DNA from: Limnephilus marmoratus
Taxonomy: Eukaryota; Arthropoda; Insecta; Trichoptera; Limnephilidae
Assembly (NCBI GenBank): GCA_917880885.1
Contig: OU862909.1
Span: 30,812,405-30,876,404 of the forward strand
Reading direction: 5' to 3'
DNA: 64,000 bases
Positions 23,923 to 35,933 of the stretch are shown one piece after another. A model generated the notes under the pieces. The model was not told the DNA's origin. It saw only the letters and a list, made by a program, of their open reading frames with translations, and searched no databases. The stretch's first letter is position 1; every line of letters begins with the position of its first letter. Position numbers and translations under genes: made by a program.

Positions 23923-24289
23923 CGGTACACAATCCTAATAATGTTTGGACGCTCAAAACTCACAATTTAATCATTTCCGGCGAATCCGTAACTATAATAA
24001 CTTTTTTATTTCCATGCCGCACAAGAAATGCGAGTTATTAATATATTAGATTAATAAAAACAGTCCCTTACCATTAATATATTTAACGTACAACGATTTC
24101 AAAAATATATAACCCATTTTTCAACTATGAAGTTAGCGGTAAGCACCCGATTTTATTTTTCTAGACGACGAATTAATAATTTCGGGAGAACAACATGGAG
24201 ACACATTTTAAATATTTGTAGCACGTTCTTCAGAATTAATTAAAATGAACGCGGCAGAAAGGTCGAATCTCCAGGCCTGCTAGGGTGAA
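23923..24289. other. No gene seen
   Basis: AT-rich, featureless. Confidence 0.3.
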
Positions 24290-24491
24290 TTCGACCGTAC
24301 GTTCGTTCTATACGCCGTGCCGCGGCGTATATTTGTTTACACGTTTCTTCACTTACGTCGTTAAGATTACCATATGATTTATCTTTTTCTTCTTTTCTTT
24401 GATACGGTAAATTCGACAGTAGGTCCGTCCAGTGCACGGGTCGCGTGTCGCAATTTGTATACACGGTTTCTTTACTTACGTCGTTAAGATT
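24290..24491. repeat. Two diverged direct repeats, offset 122 bp
   Basis: Segments 24290-24368 and 24412-24491 both begin TTCGAC, contain a CpG-rich middle and TTTACACG/TATACACGG, and end CTTACGTCGTTAAGATT. The minus-strand frame across them has no recognisable protein features. Confidence 0.75.
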
Positions 24492-25369
24492 CTGAATATA
24501 TGTTAGGGTATATTGTGATCTTAATGTAAAAAAAATCTCCTACTTAACCTGTCTCACCATGCCGCCAAAGCTATGGCAAATAGTACGTACAGTGTCAGCA
24601 CTAGCCAGATGTCACATAAAAAAGAGTACATTTTTATTTATTATATTTGAATACAACTTAATTTTTACCCCGTTCTTACAAATTTGCTTGAATGCAGTCT
24701 AATTAATGGAAAAGCTCCATTGTAAGCATATTATCAGCGAAGAGCAAAATTGCCAACGAAAATCTACTTGAAAATAACAATGTGTGGTAAGTTCTCCTCG
24801 CAATGAGACAAGCCAAATGACAGTTATCCAGATTCACGGGTATTCTTCAAAAAGCTCGCAGAAAGGAGCACGTGGAAGGGTCGTTATTTGAAAAGTTTCA
24901 GTAGTAACGCGACCCGGCGGGGGCGGGGAATGGGCGGGTCGAGTCACCTTAGAGATCATCTAAATGTACTTAGGAGAATAAAAATAGTCGGATTAATAAA
25001 TATTTTTTTTGATTATAAATAAATTCGTCCACCATAACCACAGATAAGAAACGAAGGGAGGTGTGATATGGAAGCGCGCCGACTGTGCAAAATTGCGCGA
25101 ACAACCAAAGAGGTCGAAACAAAGGTAGGGCGCAAATGTGCGTAGATGTGGTATGCAGAAGTACGGGTGAACGATATTGGCGTCAATTTGGTGGACGGTT
25201 TCATCCAAATAATGGTTCAAGGCCCATCTCACTTGTTTATATTATCTATGACCACAACACAAGGATATCGCTTGTACGGTAAGCAAAAATTACACAAAAA
25301 TGTTACCTAATGAAAACATGTAATTTAACAAAGGAGTTTATTAAATTTATACATGGTTAAGAGTTTGAC
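24492..25369. other. No gene seen; CpG-rich patch at 25040-25230
   Basis: The patch at 25040-25230 is GC-balanced, with overlapping frames on both strands but no splice signals I trust. The rest is AT-rich. Confidence 0.3.
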
Positions 25370-25566
25370 TTAAGGGCCCGCTACCCGAATTACTACCGAT
25401 TTCTTACATATCTCCCTTAAACACGTTAAGTTTTAAAGCTCTTAAAAAATATATATGTTATTCTTGAAGATAATATCTAGACACTGCCCGCGCCGAAACG
25501 CAAATTATATAAAATTCCCTCGATAGAAAAAAATCGCGAAGTATGCTCCAAAAATTATTATAAACA

Positions 25567-25747
25567 ATATATTTTTGAATGTAGCTATTACTTTGTGGTT
25601 ATCCATTATAGAAAAATGAAATAATTTAACTTTGTATAAACCACTTATTTGATGCGCAAATCCGACCGGTTTCGGAACAAACGTTCCTTCGTCAGGGAAA
25701 GCTTATATTATAAGTGGTTTATACAAAGTTAAATTATTTCATTTTTC
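25567..25747 (-). mobile_element. 181-bp HHR element with exact 11-bp target duplication
   Basis: TATTATAAACA at 25556-25566 is repeated at 25748-25758. The insert contains an inverted repeat of about 40 bp: AAATGAAATAATTTAACTTT on the left, its complement on the right. Between the arms lies an apparently intact hammerhead ribozyme on the minus strand. Downstream of the ribozyme comes AAGTGGTTTATACAAAGTT, a block shared with the elements at 34.3, 36.2, 52.3 and 57.5 kb. The end TTTTTGAATGTAGCTATTAC is shared with the 57.5 kb element. No coding capacity, so it must move by borrowed enzymes. Confidence 0.85.
25661..25698 (-). ncRNA. Hammerhead ribozyme, type I, apparently intact
   Basis: Minus strand, in order: helix I strand TCC, core CTGACGA (25695-25689), one extra A, helix II GGAAC with loop GTTT and GTTCC (5 bp, perfect), GAA (25673-25671), helix III palindrome ACCGGT (25670-25665), H17 = C at 25664, then GGA completing a 3-bp helix I. 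The cleavage triplet is GUC, the most favourable form. Predicted cut lies between 25664 and 25663 on the minus strand. Helix III has no loop in a monomer, so pairing between two copies through ACCGGT is the likely active state (known for HHRs with minimal helix III). Base identities are seen. Activity is inferred. Confidence 0.8.
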
Positions 25748-25997
25748 TATTATAAACAAGTTTATTTCAGTTATTTTACAAGTTTTGGGTATGAAAAAAA
25801 TCAGTGTTTCTTTAAATGCTGTTTAAGACAATGCCCGCGAGATTTTTGCTCTATTTTTAACGAGTCGTGTTTTATTAAACATTTTCGCAATTTTCGCATC
25901 GATTTTGTCGCTGTAAATATGTAAGCGCTCTCCTCTAACATTCGTAATTTAGTATCTCTCCATCTTCTTCTTTTCGATCCCGGTTGCGGAGCCTTAA

Positions 25998-26915
25998 TTG
26001 AAAGACTAAGAGTTTGTATTAAATCCTCTTCTAAGTGATAATTAATTTTCAAATACATCTGCATGGCACAACCATAAAGTTAAATAAATGAAAAAATATC
26101 GTATTAAATGATCATTAAAAATTCATTTTCAATAAGCTAGCAGTTAGCAAAATATATATTTTTTATATGTTAAAACGCCCACAAAGGAGCGCTGGTTAAG
26201 AATCACTGATTTAGCCCAACCTTCCAGAGTTGCGTCTTACACTCGCCTGAAATCGTAGACCCCATATGAATTTCGAAAGCACAGATTTTTAACAGGATTT
26301 TATGCCCAAATTGGGTCTATATTTGTATCACGAAACTTGCCCACAGGGCACTTCTTGTGTTATTCTTTATTCTATGATAGGGTTGTATCACACGCTCAAC
26401 GCGTAGTTTATTTTTTCATCTTACCCCTGCTACCAAATGCAATCAGCCCCGAGTAGGAAGAAAGGGGAGACCTTTGCTTCAGGCCGAACAAACAAGCAAG
26501 TTAAACGAGCCATTGGGTGCTTGGAGGAAAACAAAATGAATCGGACTAATTCCACAAACCCTTGACTGTTTTTTAACATGTATTTTGCAAAAACTAAAAA
26601 TAATTTAAAAACATAAAAGTGTTCCACTAAGACTCGGCTTGCACGTGAAAAAACGTTTAATATTTTAATCATGTGTCAACATAATAGACCGATCAGTGGA
26701 TGTGTCGGCATTGCGACTGAATCTCACAGTGTCATGAGTACAATTCATTGGCTGGCTAAATCCTCCACCACGACACAAGCAACATTTTCCGTTTACCGTG
26801 ATGATAGTAGGAGATTTTTCAAATATTGAACCTGGGAATGCCATTCTTCTTAAATTCAAAAATAGTAAAAATATACTAAAATCAAACGCAGCAAAATGAC
26901 GTACAGGTATTATTC
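25998..26915. other. No gene seen
   Basis: Short frames on the minus strand near 26430-26672 show no motif. No RNA or repeat recognised before the SINE at 26916. Confidence 0.3.
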
Positions 26916-27300
26916 GACGGCCGCCGTGGTCCTGAGGTACGATTCTGGACTCACAATCCGAAGGTCGCGGGTTCGAACCCGGCGTGCGCAAATAAAATTT
27001 TATTTGGTTCTTTGTAATATTTCACATATAATTAATTAAAAATAGTAAATGAAGGTACTCTCAGTATCGCCCTTGTGTAAGACCACCATTCAGAATTGAA
27101 ACGTTGCTTGAAATGTGTCGTGTTTGGTGACTGAATCTGAATAGCCAGGTATTTTCCCAACTCATCACATCTCATTCCCCTTCCTCCTACCCTCAGCCTC
27201 ATAACATACCCCAATTAGGGATGCCATAGTGTAACTGGCTTCAGACGGGAGCAGTTCAGGACTCTAGTGCGGACATCATATAAAAATTTATAAAAAAAAT
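26916..27300 (+). mobile_element. SINE-B copy 1 (tRNA-derived)
   Basis: The head is tRNA-like with a perfect B-box GGGTTCGAACCC near 26968 and a degraded A-box. The body contains GATACTCTCAGTATCGCCC-type sequence (here GGTACTCTCAGTATCGCCC), ACCACCATTCAGAATTGAA and CCCCAATT-GGGATGCCATAG-like blocks. It ends CTAGTGCGGAC, ATATAAAAATTT and A-rich sequence. Pol III transcription would be driven by the internal boxes. The 108-codon minus-strand frame across the head is not a gene. Confidence 0.85.
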
Positions 27301-28120
27301 GTATTTTAAAATACCGTGATTGACGTAAACAATGATTAAATGATAAAAAATAGTATGCATGGACTTTAATAACACTTACCTACCTATAAGATGAGCATAA
27401 AGCGTGCAAATTTATTATTTTAGACAAAGAATTATGTAACCAAATTATTTGTTTCCCCTTTTTAATAACTCGGGTACGCCTCATACGTCATACGTATATC
27501 TACTAATGTTACATTGTCGTGTAAACTAGCTTATGGGTTAGCGAGTGGTTAAATAATTAGACACATTTTTTATATTAATTAAATACTTTGTATGTAAATC
27601 TGCATTATAATTTATAATAAACATTAACATTTTTGATGCACTTGACATTTACCTGGCGGAAAACAGCCCCACTCTTCTGTTTTAAGTATACCTTTGTTTG
27701 TACGTTAATAATTTAATATTGCCGTTCATTAAGGCAAAATCAAATACCTTCTGACTCTGTTCATAAAATCATAGAGAAAATGCCAAGAAAATATTACCGA
27801 GGAGAACAAAGGAATATCTCAATTTTCAGTTGAGAAGCCCTTTAAAATACACACACGTGTACACGCTATTTGAAACGTAAGAGGTTTGTAAGATGTGCCG
27901 ACGTAAACAATGAAACATTAGAATATTAGCATCACTCACCTTCACAAAGAAAACTCAAAATGAAACATAGAAGCATGTTGTAATTTATAAGCATATAATA
28001 TCGTCTACGGAACGATAGTTATTATATTATCAACATAGAAAAGGACTTAGAAGAATAACAATTTTTAAATGTTTTACATACAACAACTCAATACAGGAAG
28101 CATTGGGGTTAATCTATTCT
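27301..28120. other. No gene seen
   Basis: AT-rich, featureless. Confidence 0.35.
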
Positions 28121-28168
28121 TTCAGGGTCTCTGTCATCTTTGGGGATACCGTGTGGAGGGTACACACA
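28121..28168 (-). mobile_element. SINE-A fragment (copy 4)
   Basis: Only the block TCTGTCATCTTTGGGGATAC plus CGTGTGGAGGGT remains, matching the part of SINE-A near its 3' end. Confidence 0.55.
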
Positions 28169-28243
28169 CATGAATGATCTAATCCACGGGAAATAATATT
28201 AAAATGATTCGTAATATACCGAGAAAGATAATAAGGCCGTAAT

Positions 28244-28420
28244 ATTTATTTATTTATTATAGATACAAAAGAAAGTACAAATTACAATTAGGCAGCTTCG
28301 CCTGTCCAACTAGGAAAGTTTCCCGTTCCAGGACAGACAAATTGACATGTTTAGTTCATATTATACCTGAAATGTACATATTTACATAACAAAAACAAAA
28401 AACAAAAACAGAAAATTTAA
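28244..28420 (-). repeat. Non-LTR retrotransposon 3' end fragment
   Basis: ATTTATTTATTTATTATAG is the tail on the minus strand. It is preceded there by a hairpin-forming segment: CTGTCCTGGAACGGGAAAC, then CTAGTTGGACAGGCGAAGC. The same arrangement of UTR hairpin plus TAAA tail is seen at 18.9 and 35.9 kb. No protein sequence. Confidence 0.5.
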
Positions 28421-28640
28421 TTTTTCTCTGAAACTAAGGTGTGTAATAAAGAAAATGTATATAAAATATATAAATATAAGTACACATACATTTCTTTGTG
28501 ACAAAGTAGAAAAGGTAATCTGGTAGCATATATTATAATCAGATTTACCGAATTAACCTGGTAACATCTGTATAATACATTCAGATTTACAGAGTATGAG
28601 ATAAGTAGGTAAGTTAGTAGTATTGAAAAGTGTAACATGT

Positions 28641-29054
28641 ACCTTTTTTACAGTGAATACCGCACAAGAATCTCAACTGCTCCCGTCTGGAGCCAGTGAG
28701 ACTATGGCATCCCCAATTGGGGTATGTTGTGAGGCTGAAGGTAGTGGGGAGGGGAAGGAGGTGGGGAAGAGGAAGGTTGGGAAGTACCTGGCTATTCAGA
28801 TCTGGTCACTAAACACGGCTAAAGCCATTTTCAAGCAACGTTTCAATTCTGAATGGTGGTTTTACACCAGGGCGATACTAATAGTATCTTCCACTCTGGA
28901 ACATGCCGCAAATATACTATATATTATTTTAAATGAATTAATTGTGAAATAACACAAATTAATCAAATAAAATTTATTTGCGCATGCCGGGTTCGAACCC
29001 GCGACCTCCGGAATGTGAGTCAAGAGTCTTAGCCACTGGACTACGGAGGTACCT
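28641..29054 (-). mobile_element. SINE-B copy 2
   Basis: Full-length reverse-orientation copy. On the minus strand the head reads CCTCCGTAGTCCAGTGGCTA (A-box region), then GACTCACATTCC, then GGTCGCGGGTTCGAACCCG (B-box). The best preserved tRNA-like head of the three copies. It ends CTTGTGCGGTATTCAC at the low-coordinate side. Confidence 0.85.
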
Positions 29055-30155
29055 GATAACAAGATGGAGGAATTACAAAAGATAAACAAAAGGTAAACAA
29101 CATAAAGAAATGAAATTATGTTAGGTGATGTGTTTAGGAGTTTGAACTTTTAATACATAGTACACTTATAGGAGAAACTATATTAAAATTTACAATATTA
29201 GATATAATTAATGAACGTAATAATCTACATGATTTTTTTTAAGCGATGTAACTACAATAATATTCCGACATTTTTAATGAATGTTTAATAATTTTCTGAT
29301 TATTCAAAGAATATCAGACAGCGGTTTATATTGTAAAGCCATTCCATTAGAACAAAGAAGGTGAATTTATTTAACAAAATTATCAAAGAAAGAGAATTTT
29401 TGAATAACAAAGATGATTAACGCCTTTGTCACTCAACGAAGAAACAAGAGTATTAAAATAACAACAAAGAAAAATCATGGTTTTACTATCTGAATATTAC
29501 AGTGAGAACAAAAAAATGAAACATGAATATATTCATCACTACCAGAAATCATATATATAATTATTCATAGATTTCATTCGGTTCTTTAAAGTGTTCGAGG
29601 AATGAATAAAATTATAGTAGAAGTAAAGAAATGAAGGACACGAAGATGCATATATCTAGTATAGTGGAGGGAAGGCAACCCTATATTAAGAGTTATAGCC
29701 GGGGACAGGTCGGGGGACGTGTCCACTCCGGACCGATCTGTCTATATTACTGGCGACACTCGCTCTGCGTGTAATACAGCTACAGCCTCGCTGTATTGCC
29801 TCATTCCGGGTACATTTTATACATACAACAAGTCACATTGATTTTTTCCACGGAACGCCGAGCGGACATTCAATAAAAAAGACATGGAAATTGGAAGCTT
29901 TATGGAATGCCATGTCTCACAACTCAATATGCGAGTAATGCAATGGCAAGAGAATCTGCACGGAGAGATTGGAACTTTATTATCAAAATGAAAATCACAC
30001 TCTAACAAAAGCATTCATTTCTAGTAACGTACTTCGCTAACGTGAACCAAGAACATAACTTAGAACTTAGAGAAATAGCGACAAATCTTTGTAACGTGTC
30101 TTCAATTCCATAATAGATAAAGTTCCGGGAAGTGTAAAGCGAGATTTGTGAACTA
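29055..30155. other. No gene seen
   Basis: AT-rich. A CpG-containing patch at 29690-29810 (CCGGGGACAGGTCGGGGGAC) is unique in the window and not coding in appearance. Confidence 0.35.
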
Positions 30156-30210
30156 CAATGTATCTATACATTGTGCACGGTGCACAGTGAACAGTGCACA
30201 GTGCACAAAC
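30156..30210. repeat. Cluster of GTGCAC/GCACAGTG dyads
   Basis: A palindrome ACAATGTATCTATACATTGT is immediately followed by GTGCACGGTGCACAGTGAAC and AGTGCACAGTGCACA, so GTGCAC occurs several times in about 35 bp. Could be a protein-binding cluster or a small hairpin. No further evidence. Confidence 0.5.
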
Positions 30211-30699
30211 CCGGCGGAAACCTCTCATGGTACATGGTACGAGTGTTGTATTCACGGGAGAGCTGAAAAGTTTAAACGATCTAGCGCCCTCAGTCGGAGG
30301 CCAATCGACGAACGTCGTAAGGAGAAATAATATACCGAACATTCAATTTATTAACTATCAAACTAAAGTCGAGGGTTAATTTTCTACCAATAAATTATAT
30401 CTAATCAAATATTATTGGGTTTCCAAGTTTAAAGCAAATAGATTAATCAGATTAACAACGATACAAAGAGAAGAGCAAACTAATAATTCATTTCGTTTTG
30501 ATAGCGGTCGAAAATGGGGCAAAATTCTTGAATAGGGTAGAGGCGTCTGTGACGGTGTCAAGATATTTTATTCGTGGAAAATATTTCAAAAGAAGCACTT
30601 TTAATTTATTCGACGTCATCCCTAATGTAGACCGGGCTTAAGATAACCAACGTCCTTCATCTCTGTTAATTCCCCGACAAAAACGTTAAAGCAACCAAA
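30211..30699. other. No gene seen
   Basis: Mixed composition. Overlapping short frames near 30070-30380 on both strands lack splice signals. Confidence 0.3.
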
Positions 30700-30870
30700 G
30701 GTTGGATTATTTATATCAGGGGTTGGATCAGGGGGAGAGGGTGGTTCCTGGTTCCACCGCCGCGGCCGAATGCTATCGGGCGTGTCGGGCCGAGCCGATA
30801 TCTGTTGCTCGCCACACGACCCGAGCTAACTTTTGCGGCGAGTTACAAAGATCACGTACTTTCAATATGT
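30700..30870. other. CpG-rich, apparently single-copy island
   Basis: Contains CACCGCCGCGGCCGAATG and GTGTCGGGCCGAGCCGATA. The 62-codon plus-strand frame starting 30702 has no recognised motif. Could be a promoter-type CpG island, an exon of a distant gene, or conserved non-coding DNA. The sequence alone does not decide. Confidence 0.35.
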
Positions 30871-33436
30871 GTAATGTGAATAAATTATGATGTTTGGTTG
30901 AGGGAGATCTACGACTCGACTAGTTTGCGAGGGAAGTTTCGTGCAAGGATTTACGTGTGATTCTCGGGGAACGGGGAGCCAAGGGATATAAAAATGACGT
31001 CTACGACCGAATAAATGAAGGATGCCATGACTATTTTAGATTTCTTTTAGGTTTATCCAACACAATATAAAGTTTTTACAAGAAACCCAATTCAAAGGAT
31101 ATATTTCGCATTTAATAATGGGTTATACATTTACCCTATTCATCAGTAGATATGTGTAAAATTTAAAACACTTAATTAGTAAAGCCTCTGGGATGCAAAA
31201 ACATTTGTTTAGAAAACAATGCATCTTTTGCTTACACGGGATAAGCGTACGGAAGGCAAAATAATACTTAAGCACAGTAAAAGCACTTGTCATAGTTTGT
31301 TAGCAAATTACACCTGTTAAAAGCAGGTACATCGTACTTACTATATTTGACAATAACACAAAATAATAATTAGATTACATGTATAGCGCCGTTGTGGTGA
31401 GAAAATCACAACAAGTCCAATTTAGCTTCAACGAGACAAATGATTATTTTTAACTACTGCAACTTTTAACATTGACATAAACTATCAATTAAATCAGTAC
31501 CGAAAATATATTACAACTAAACAAAGAATTGTCAATAAAGGTTGTGTAATAACCAGTGAATTCACCGGAATCTATTTGTATAATGTGTCCAATAATTTTT
31601 ATGTATGCATTATTGTTATCAACACTCGTCCAAATTAACTCTTAAAAGTTGAAAATAATACAAGAACACATTTGCAACTCAACGTAGGATATCCCTAGTG
31701 AAACAGGCACAGTAAAAATATATTACTAATTTTAAATAGACGTATTCGTAAATAAATAATAAATAACTTTTGTTCTGATAAAGGAATACCTATGGTTCCC
31801 GAAACTAAAAAAACAGTTAAATAAAAAAAAAGTTGCGACTAAAACAAAATTTAATTAATTAATTAAAAACCTTACTTTAATTCTGGTACAAACAAAAAGT
31901 CACACAAACAAGTTTTAATTTTTATTAAATTTTTTAATGTGTATTTAATTCAATTTCAAAGATAAGAGAGAGAGAGAGTTAGAGGGTATAATATAACAAT
32001 ACGAGATAACCCAGTATTCGAATGATGGTGGATGTTGATTAGATGAACACATAAAAAATCTCATTCGGTGTTATCATAGGAGATCATAAAGGGGAAAGGG
32101 TTGTGGATAGGACGGTGGGGAAACTGGTTACAAAAATGGCCTCTTCACGGTGGAAACGAAGCCACCCAAAGAGAATAGAGAGGAAGTGTAAAGATAGACG
32201 CGGCGAAAGCGCAAAATTCATTTCGTTAAAAATAAAAATGAAAAAGACATTTCATGAGAAATATTATTTTCAAATTCTTTCACAAAATTGTGACGACCTT
32301 AATTGAGAGCTGTCGTTTCGAAATTACCTAACAAAAAAATATCAAAATAAAATGAACAAAGTTAAATATAAACACATCATTAAATCAAACTCAAATGTAA
32401 TGTCATATCTGAGCTCGGATAAACAAACCAAGTGCAGAAATTTATGACTTAAATTAAAGCAGCGATAAAAAATTTCGAGAATTTTCGGTAGGCGTCGCTC
32501 AATCATTATAAACGAAGAAATGGCGTTCAGCACGAGACCCATAAAAATAATTGCTTTCATAAAAGACAACGTAATTAAAAAAAAAAAACAAAACAAATCG
32601 AGAATTTCCAGAACAAAGAACGGCTCTAACTTCCCGGATAACCTAGGAGGGGACGAAGGCGAGGTGGAAAATCACTATACAAGCACGTCCTGACGTAAGA
32701 ACATTTGTCACGCGCATTCACTTCCCGGCAGGGCTGGAAACTTGAGCAAAAGGGGCTGTAATGTACACCATAATTTATTCATAGAATCACACGCATGCCA
32801 ATTTTAAAATATAAACAGCAAGGTAAGCACGATAAAACGATTATTCCATTATGAAGCGTATACAAACACACAGTAATAATGTACGCAATCTTGCACGTAC
32901 GTGAACATGAGTTTTAGAGTTGCATGATTTTGATGTAAGATTAGTGAATAACGGAAGAATACAAGGGACACAGACAATTTTCCAGAAGAAACTAACTATA
33001 GAATATATTTTCACTGCGTTCTCTAACAAATCAATAAAAAAACCATGGCGAAATCAAGTGGAAATAAAGTTTTGAAAAATGTTTAAAGGAGTTTACAAAC
33101 GATAAGGTAAAAAGCGTCAAACTTTTCAAAGCATTTTCACATGCAGGCTCACATCGTTAAGATCAAAGTTATAAAAATACATTTTTTATTAGACGTAGTA
33201 GTTAGCAAAAGAAATGTGCTGGTACCTGGCGTAAGTTTTATATCCAGAAAACATACCCCTCGCGTCAATGTATCCCGCCAAAGAAAAAAACAGAACCGAG
33301 AATAGGTTCAAACCAGTATTTCCGTCAGTAGTTTACCGGTATTGATGTCGGTAATTTCCAAGCTCTATAGTAAGTAAACAAGAAGTTTATGTTCGTAATA
33401 TAATAATTAAATCCGTTGACGAGCGGTTGATAAAGG
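30871..33436. other. No gene seen
   Basis: AT-rich throughout with a short GA microsatellite at about 31964-31980 and A-runs near 32580. No RNA, repeat or exon signal recognised. Confidence 0.35.
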
Positions 33437-33608
33437 GATATTCTTGAAAGGCAATTGAATTCAAGGGGTTGCGTATCCTCAAAATCTCCACTCTTCAGAC
33501 CCTCGGCTACCAGCTCGACGTAGATAAGAAGAACCCAAGCCTCGTCCCGTGTTTTCAAATACTGCGTACATAACGAGGGGCCGGAGTCAAAAGGCGACCC
33601 CACAAGTC
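33437..33608 (-). CDS. Possible exon of a minus-strand gene (3' border unknown)
   Basis: On the minus strand ATCCTTATATTTTAG (a fair 3' splice site) precedes an open, GC-balanced segment. It reads GLVGSPFDSGPSLCTQYLKT, then RDEAWVLLIYVELVAEGLKS, then GDFEDTQPLEFN. The peptide has a natural-looking amphipathic composition and high-GC third positions, unlike the random frames nearby, and it stays open for about 90 codons. I see no good GT donor after the protein-like part. The nearest is a weak GGTAAAC near 33342, after clearly AT-rich sequence. Family not recognised. It could be a terminal exon, a pseudogene piece, or chance. Confidence 0.4.
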
Positions 33609-33884
33609 CTAAAATATAAGGATATAATGAGTTGAACCGCTTGTGAAATGGATAGGAAGGCGTAAGTTGACATAGTGTATACGGTACAAGAATAACGTAT
33701 CACGTTACATTGTTTGCACGGCTTGGTAGCACACAAACCCACAGGATAATAATTTGTGACTAGTGCTTCCTTGCGTCTTACATACAATCTTGATGCCATT
33801 ACGTAAAAAAACGTAGTAGAATATTAATAAAACAAATACAGTGTTACATTATTCATCGTTTCATTTCTACTTGGTGCCTCGCGA

Positions 33885-34150
33885 TGGAAGTAAAACTCGT
33901 TGACGGATCGAATTTAAAGCCAGCACGCGCCAGGGAAACTACGGCCGTATGTAAATTAAATCATTGCGGACGCCTTATCGCCAAATTAAAATCGCCTTTT
34001 TACGAATGCATAAAATATGCGACAAGGTCGATAGTCCCTTGGCCCGACTCGCGCGGCGGCAAGGGTTTAATGAGGGGTATTTCACCCTGTGAATGTGAAG
34101 ACGGCAATAAACAGCGAGGAAAGGCGGCATTTCTATTGCTCAAAATAATA
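33885..34150. other. CpG-rich, apparently single-copy island
   Basis: GC-balanced block with CACGCGCCAGGG and GACTCGCGCGGCGGCAAGG. It carries an 89-codon plus-strand frame and a 60-codon minus-strand frame, neither with splice sites or motifs. Candidate conserved non-coding DNA. Confidence 0.3.
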
Positions 34151-34249
34151 TAGATCACGAAAATTATACATTGTACCCACACGATCGGAAAACGAAAAAT
34201 ATCGAGAAAAGAAATTCAACAAAAATAATAAGATGAAAAGGTATGCTGC

Positions 34250-34345
34250 AATGTGTATTTGCAAGTAAAAGAAAAGCTTCTTCAAACTTTGCAAATACAC
34301 TTTGTGGCGTCATTTTTAATGAAATTACTTTGTTAAACCACTATA
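34250..34345 (-). mobile_element. Fragment of HHR-type element (no ribozyme)
   Basis: On the minus strand TATAGTGGTTTAACAAAGTAA, then TGACGCCACAAAG, then AAAGTTTGAAGAAGC follow the same order as the sequence downstream of the hammerhead at 52.3 kb (TATAGTGGTTTTATACAAAG, ATGCCACAAAAT, AAGTTTGAAGAAG). Similarity stops at about 34335, before the ribozyme. Confidence 0.6.
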
Positions 34346-34349
34346 TAGA

Positions 34350-35933
34350 CCAGGAATTGATAATATCAGGATGAATAGATACTAATCAATACGGTTTCCA
34401 AAAAAAAGGGTACCGAATTGCTGCTTCAAAAATTTGCCAACATGATAAATAATGAATTAAACTGTAAAAAACATACATTAGTCTTATTTATAGATTATTC
34501 GAAAGCTTTTGATACCATTGATCATGGTAAATTACTTAAAATACTAGAAATTATAGGAATAAGAGGAAAACTACTAAAACTTTTTGAAAATTACTTAAAC
34601 AACCGATGCATGAAATTAAAACTCTTAAAATCTTTAAGTAAAAAAAGAAGTTTTTGCCGGCGTTCCTCAAGGTTCCATATTAGGTCCAATCTTGTATATT
34701 ATATATGTATCTTTTATTAAATTCATTTTTAGACATGTAAAGTACTTTGTATACGCGGATGATACTGCTTTAGTTATTTCTAGCAGTGATTTGCAAACTT
34801 GTATAGATCTTTTACAAAAAGACTACATTGAACTCTTAAATGGTCTCACGACTCTGGCTTAATTATAAATGCCAAAAAAACTAAATTGTTACACATAAGA
34901 TCCCCTAATGTTAAGGTATGTATTACACCTGAAATAAAGACACATACATCAGATTGCTTACACAATGGTATTCCAGCAACGTGTACATGTGAAAATATGG
35001 AACTAGTTAAAGAGTATATTTATTTAGGTGTTATTATTGATTGCTTTTTCAAGTGGGATATACAAATAAACAAAGTTTGCGCACGATTATGATCAATTGT
35101 TAACAGATTGTATAAACTAAAATTTTTTGTTCCTCTCTGCACACTTCGAATAATTTATTTATCTCTAGCTGAATCTGTTATAAGGTATGGAATAACAGCT
35201 TGGGGATTTTCTTGTAAAACAAATATAGATCATGTTCAATCAGTGCAAAATTCATTGGTTAAATTATTAGCTGAAAAAAATTTATACAAAGAAAGGCATA
35301 ATATTCCATACTTTTATCAATGTCTCAAAATTCTTTCAGTGAGAGCAATTATGTGGTACAAAATTATATTTCAGCACATAAATAACCCGTTATATATAAA
35401 CAGGCAGGAACACAACCATAATACTCGTTTAAACTTTAATGAAGGACTAATTGTACCTAAACATACAAATAAATATGGACAAAGAACGTTAAATTACATG
35501 ATTCCCAGTTGTTTAAATATGCTTCCAGCTGAAATTAAAAACTGTACCCAAAACAAACAATTGGGGAAATTACTGAAGACTTGGCTTACGGAAAGAATTC
35601 ATTTGTATTAGCTTACAATAACATATTACTTATTCTAAAGACTTTAAAATTGTTATTCATGTTTTCATAATTTTTTTTAATTTATTTTTATTTAAGAATA
35701 TTTCTGTAAAAAATATAATTTTATCTTATATCTATAATTGTAAAAATGTATCTAAGTATATTTCTGTTAAAAAATTTAATTTAATTTTATATCTTTAACT
35801 GTAAAAATGTAACTATTAAATCTCTATAATAAGATCTTTAATGTAAAGAACCCGTTAGACAAACTGCTAAAAAGTAGTTTATCGGGACTTTTTGTCTTAT
35901 ATTTGTAAAATGTATAAAATAAATAAATAAAAA
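34350..35933 (+). pseudogene. Decayed non-LTR retrotransposon (reverse transcriptase to 3' tail)
   Basis: Begins inside the RT domain: a QYGF-K-GTELLL-type segment near 34397, then LFIDYSKAFDTIDHGKLLKI (motif A) in frame 34418 onward. In a shifted frame at about 34650 comes GVPQGSILGPILYIIY (motif B), and at 34745 YADDTALVI (motif C). The thumb and C-terminal region follow (KEYIYLGVIID at 35010; AESVIRYGITAWG at 35170; NKYGQRTLNYMIP at 35470), ending at 35611. At least three frameshifts and one in-frame stop (35090) disable it. The 3' UTR has a hairpin (ACTGCTAAAAAGTAGT) and ends AAATAAATAAATAAA at 35915-35933. Same family as 18.9-19.7 kb. Jockey/CR1-type clade by motif style; exact clade not determined. 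Confidence 0.85.

Larger units (their letters stand above)
25374..25993. mobile_element. TTAA-flanked MITE family D, copy 2, interrupted by an HHR element
   Basis: TTAA at 25370-25373 and 25994-25997, with the same terminal inverted repeats as copy 1 (GGGCCCGC on the left, complement of GTTGCGGAGCC on the right). Removing the 181-bp insert and one 11-bp duplicate leaves 428 bp, against 422 bp in copy 1. The first copy thus serves as an internal empty-site control for the insertion. Confidence 0.8.

Noticed and set aside
26916..26990. Functional tRNA at the head of SINE-B copy 1
   Set aside because: Only the B-box half is well formed, and the same unit heads two other SINE copies.
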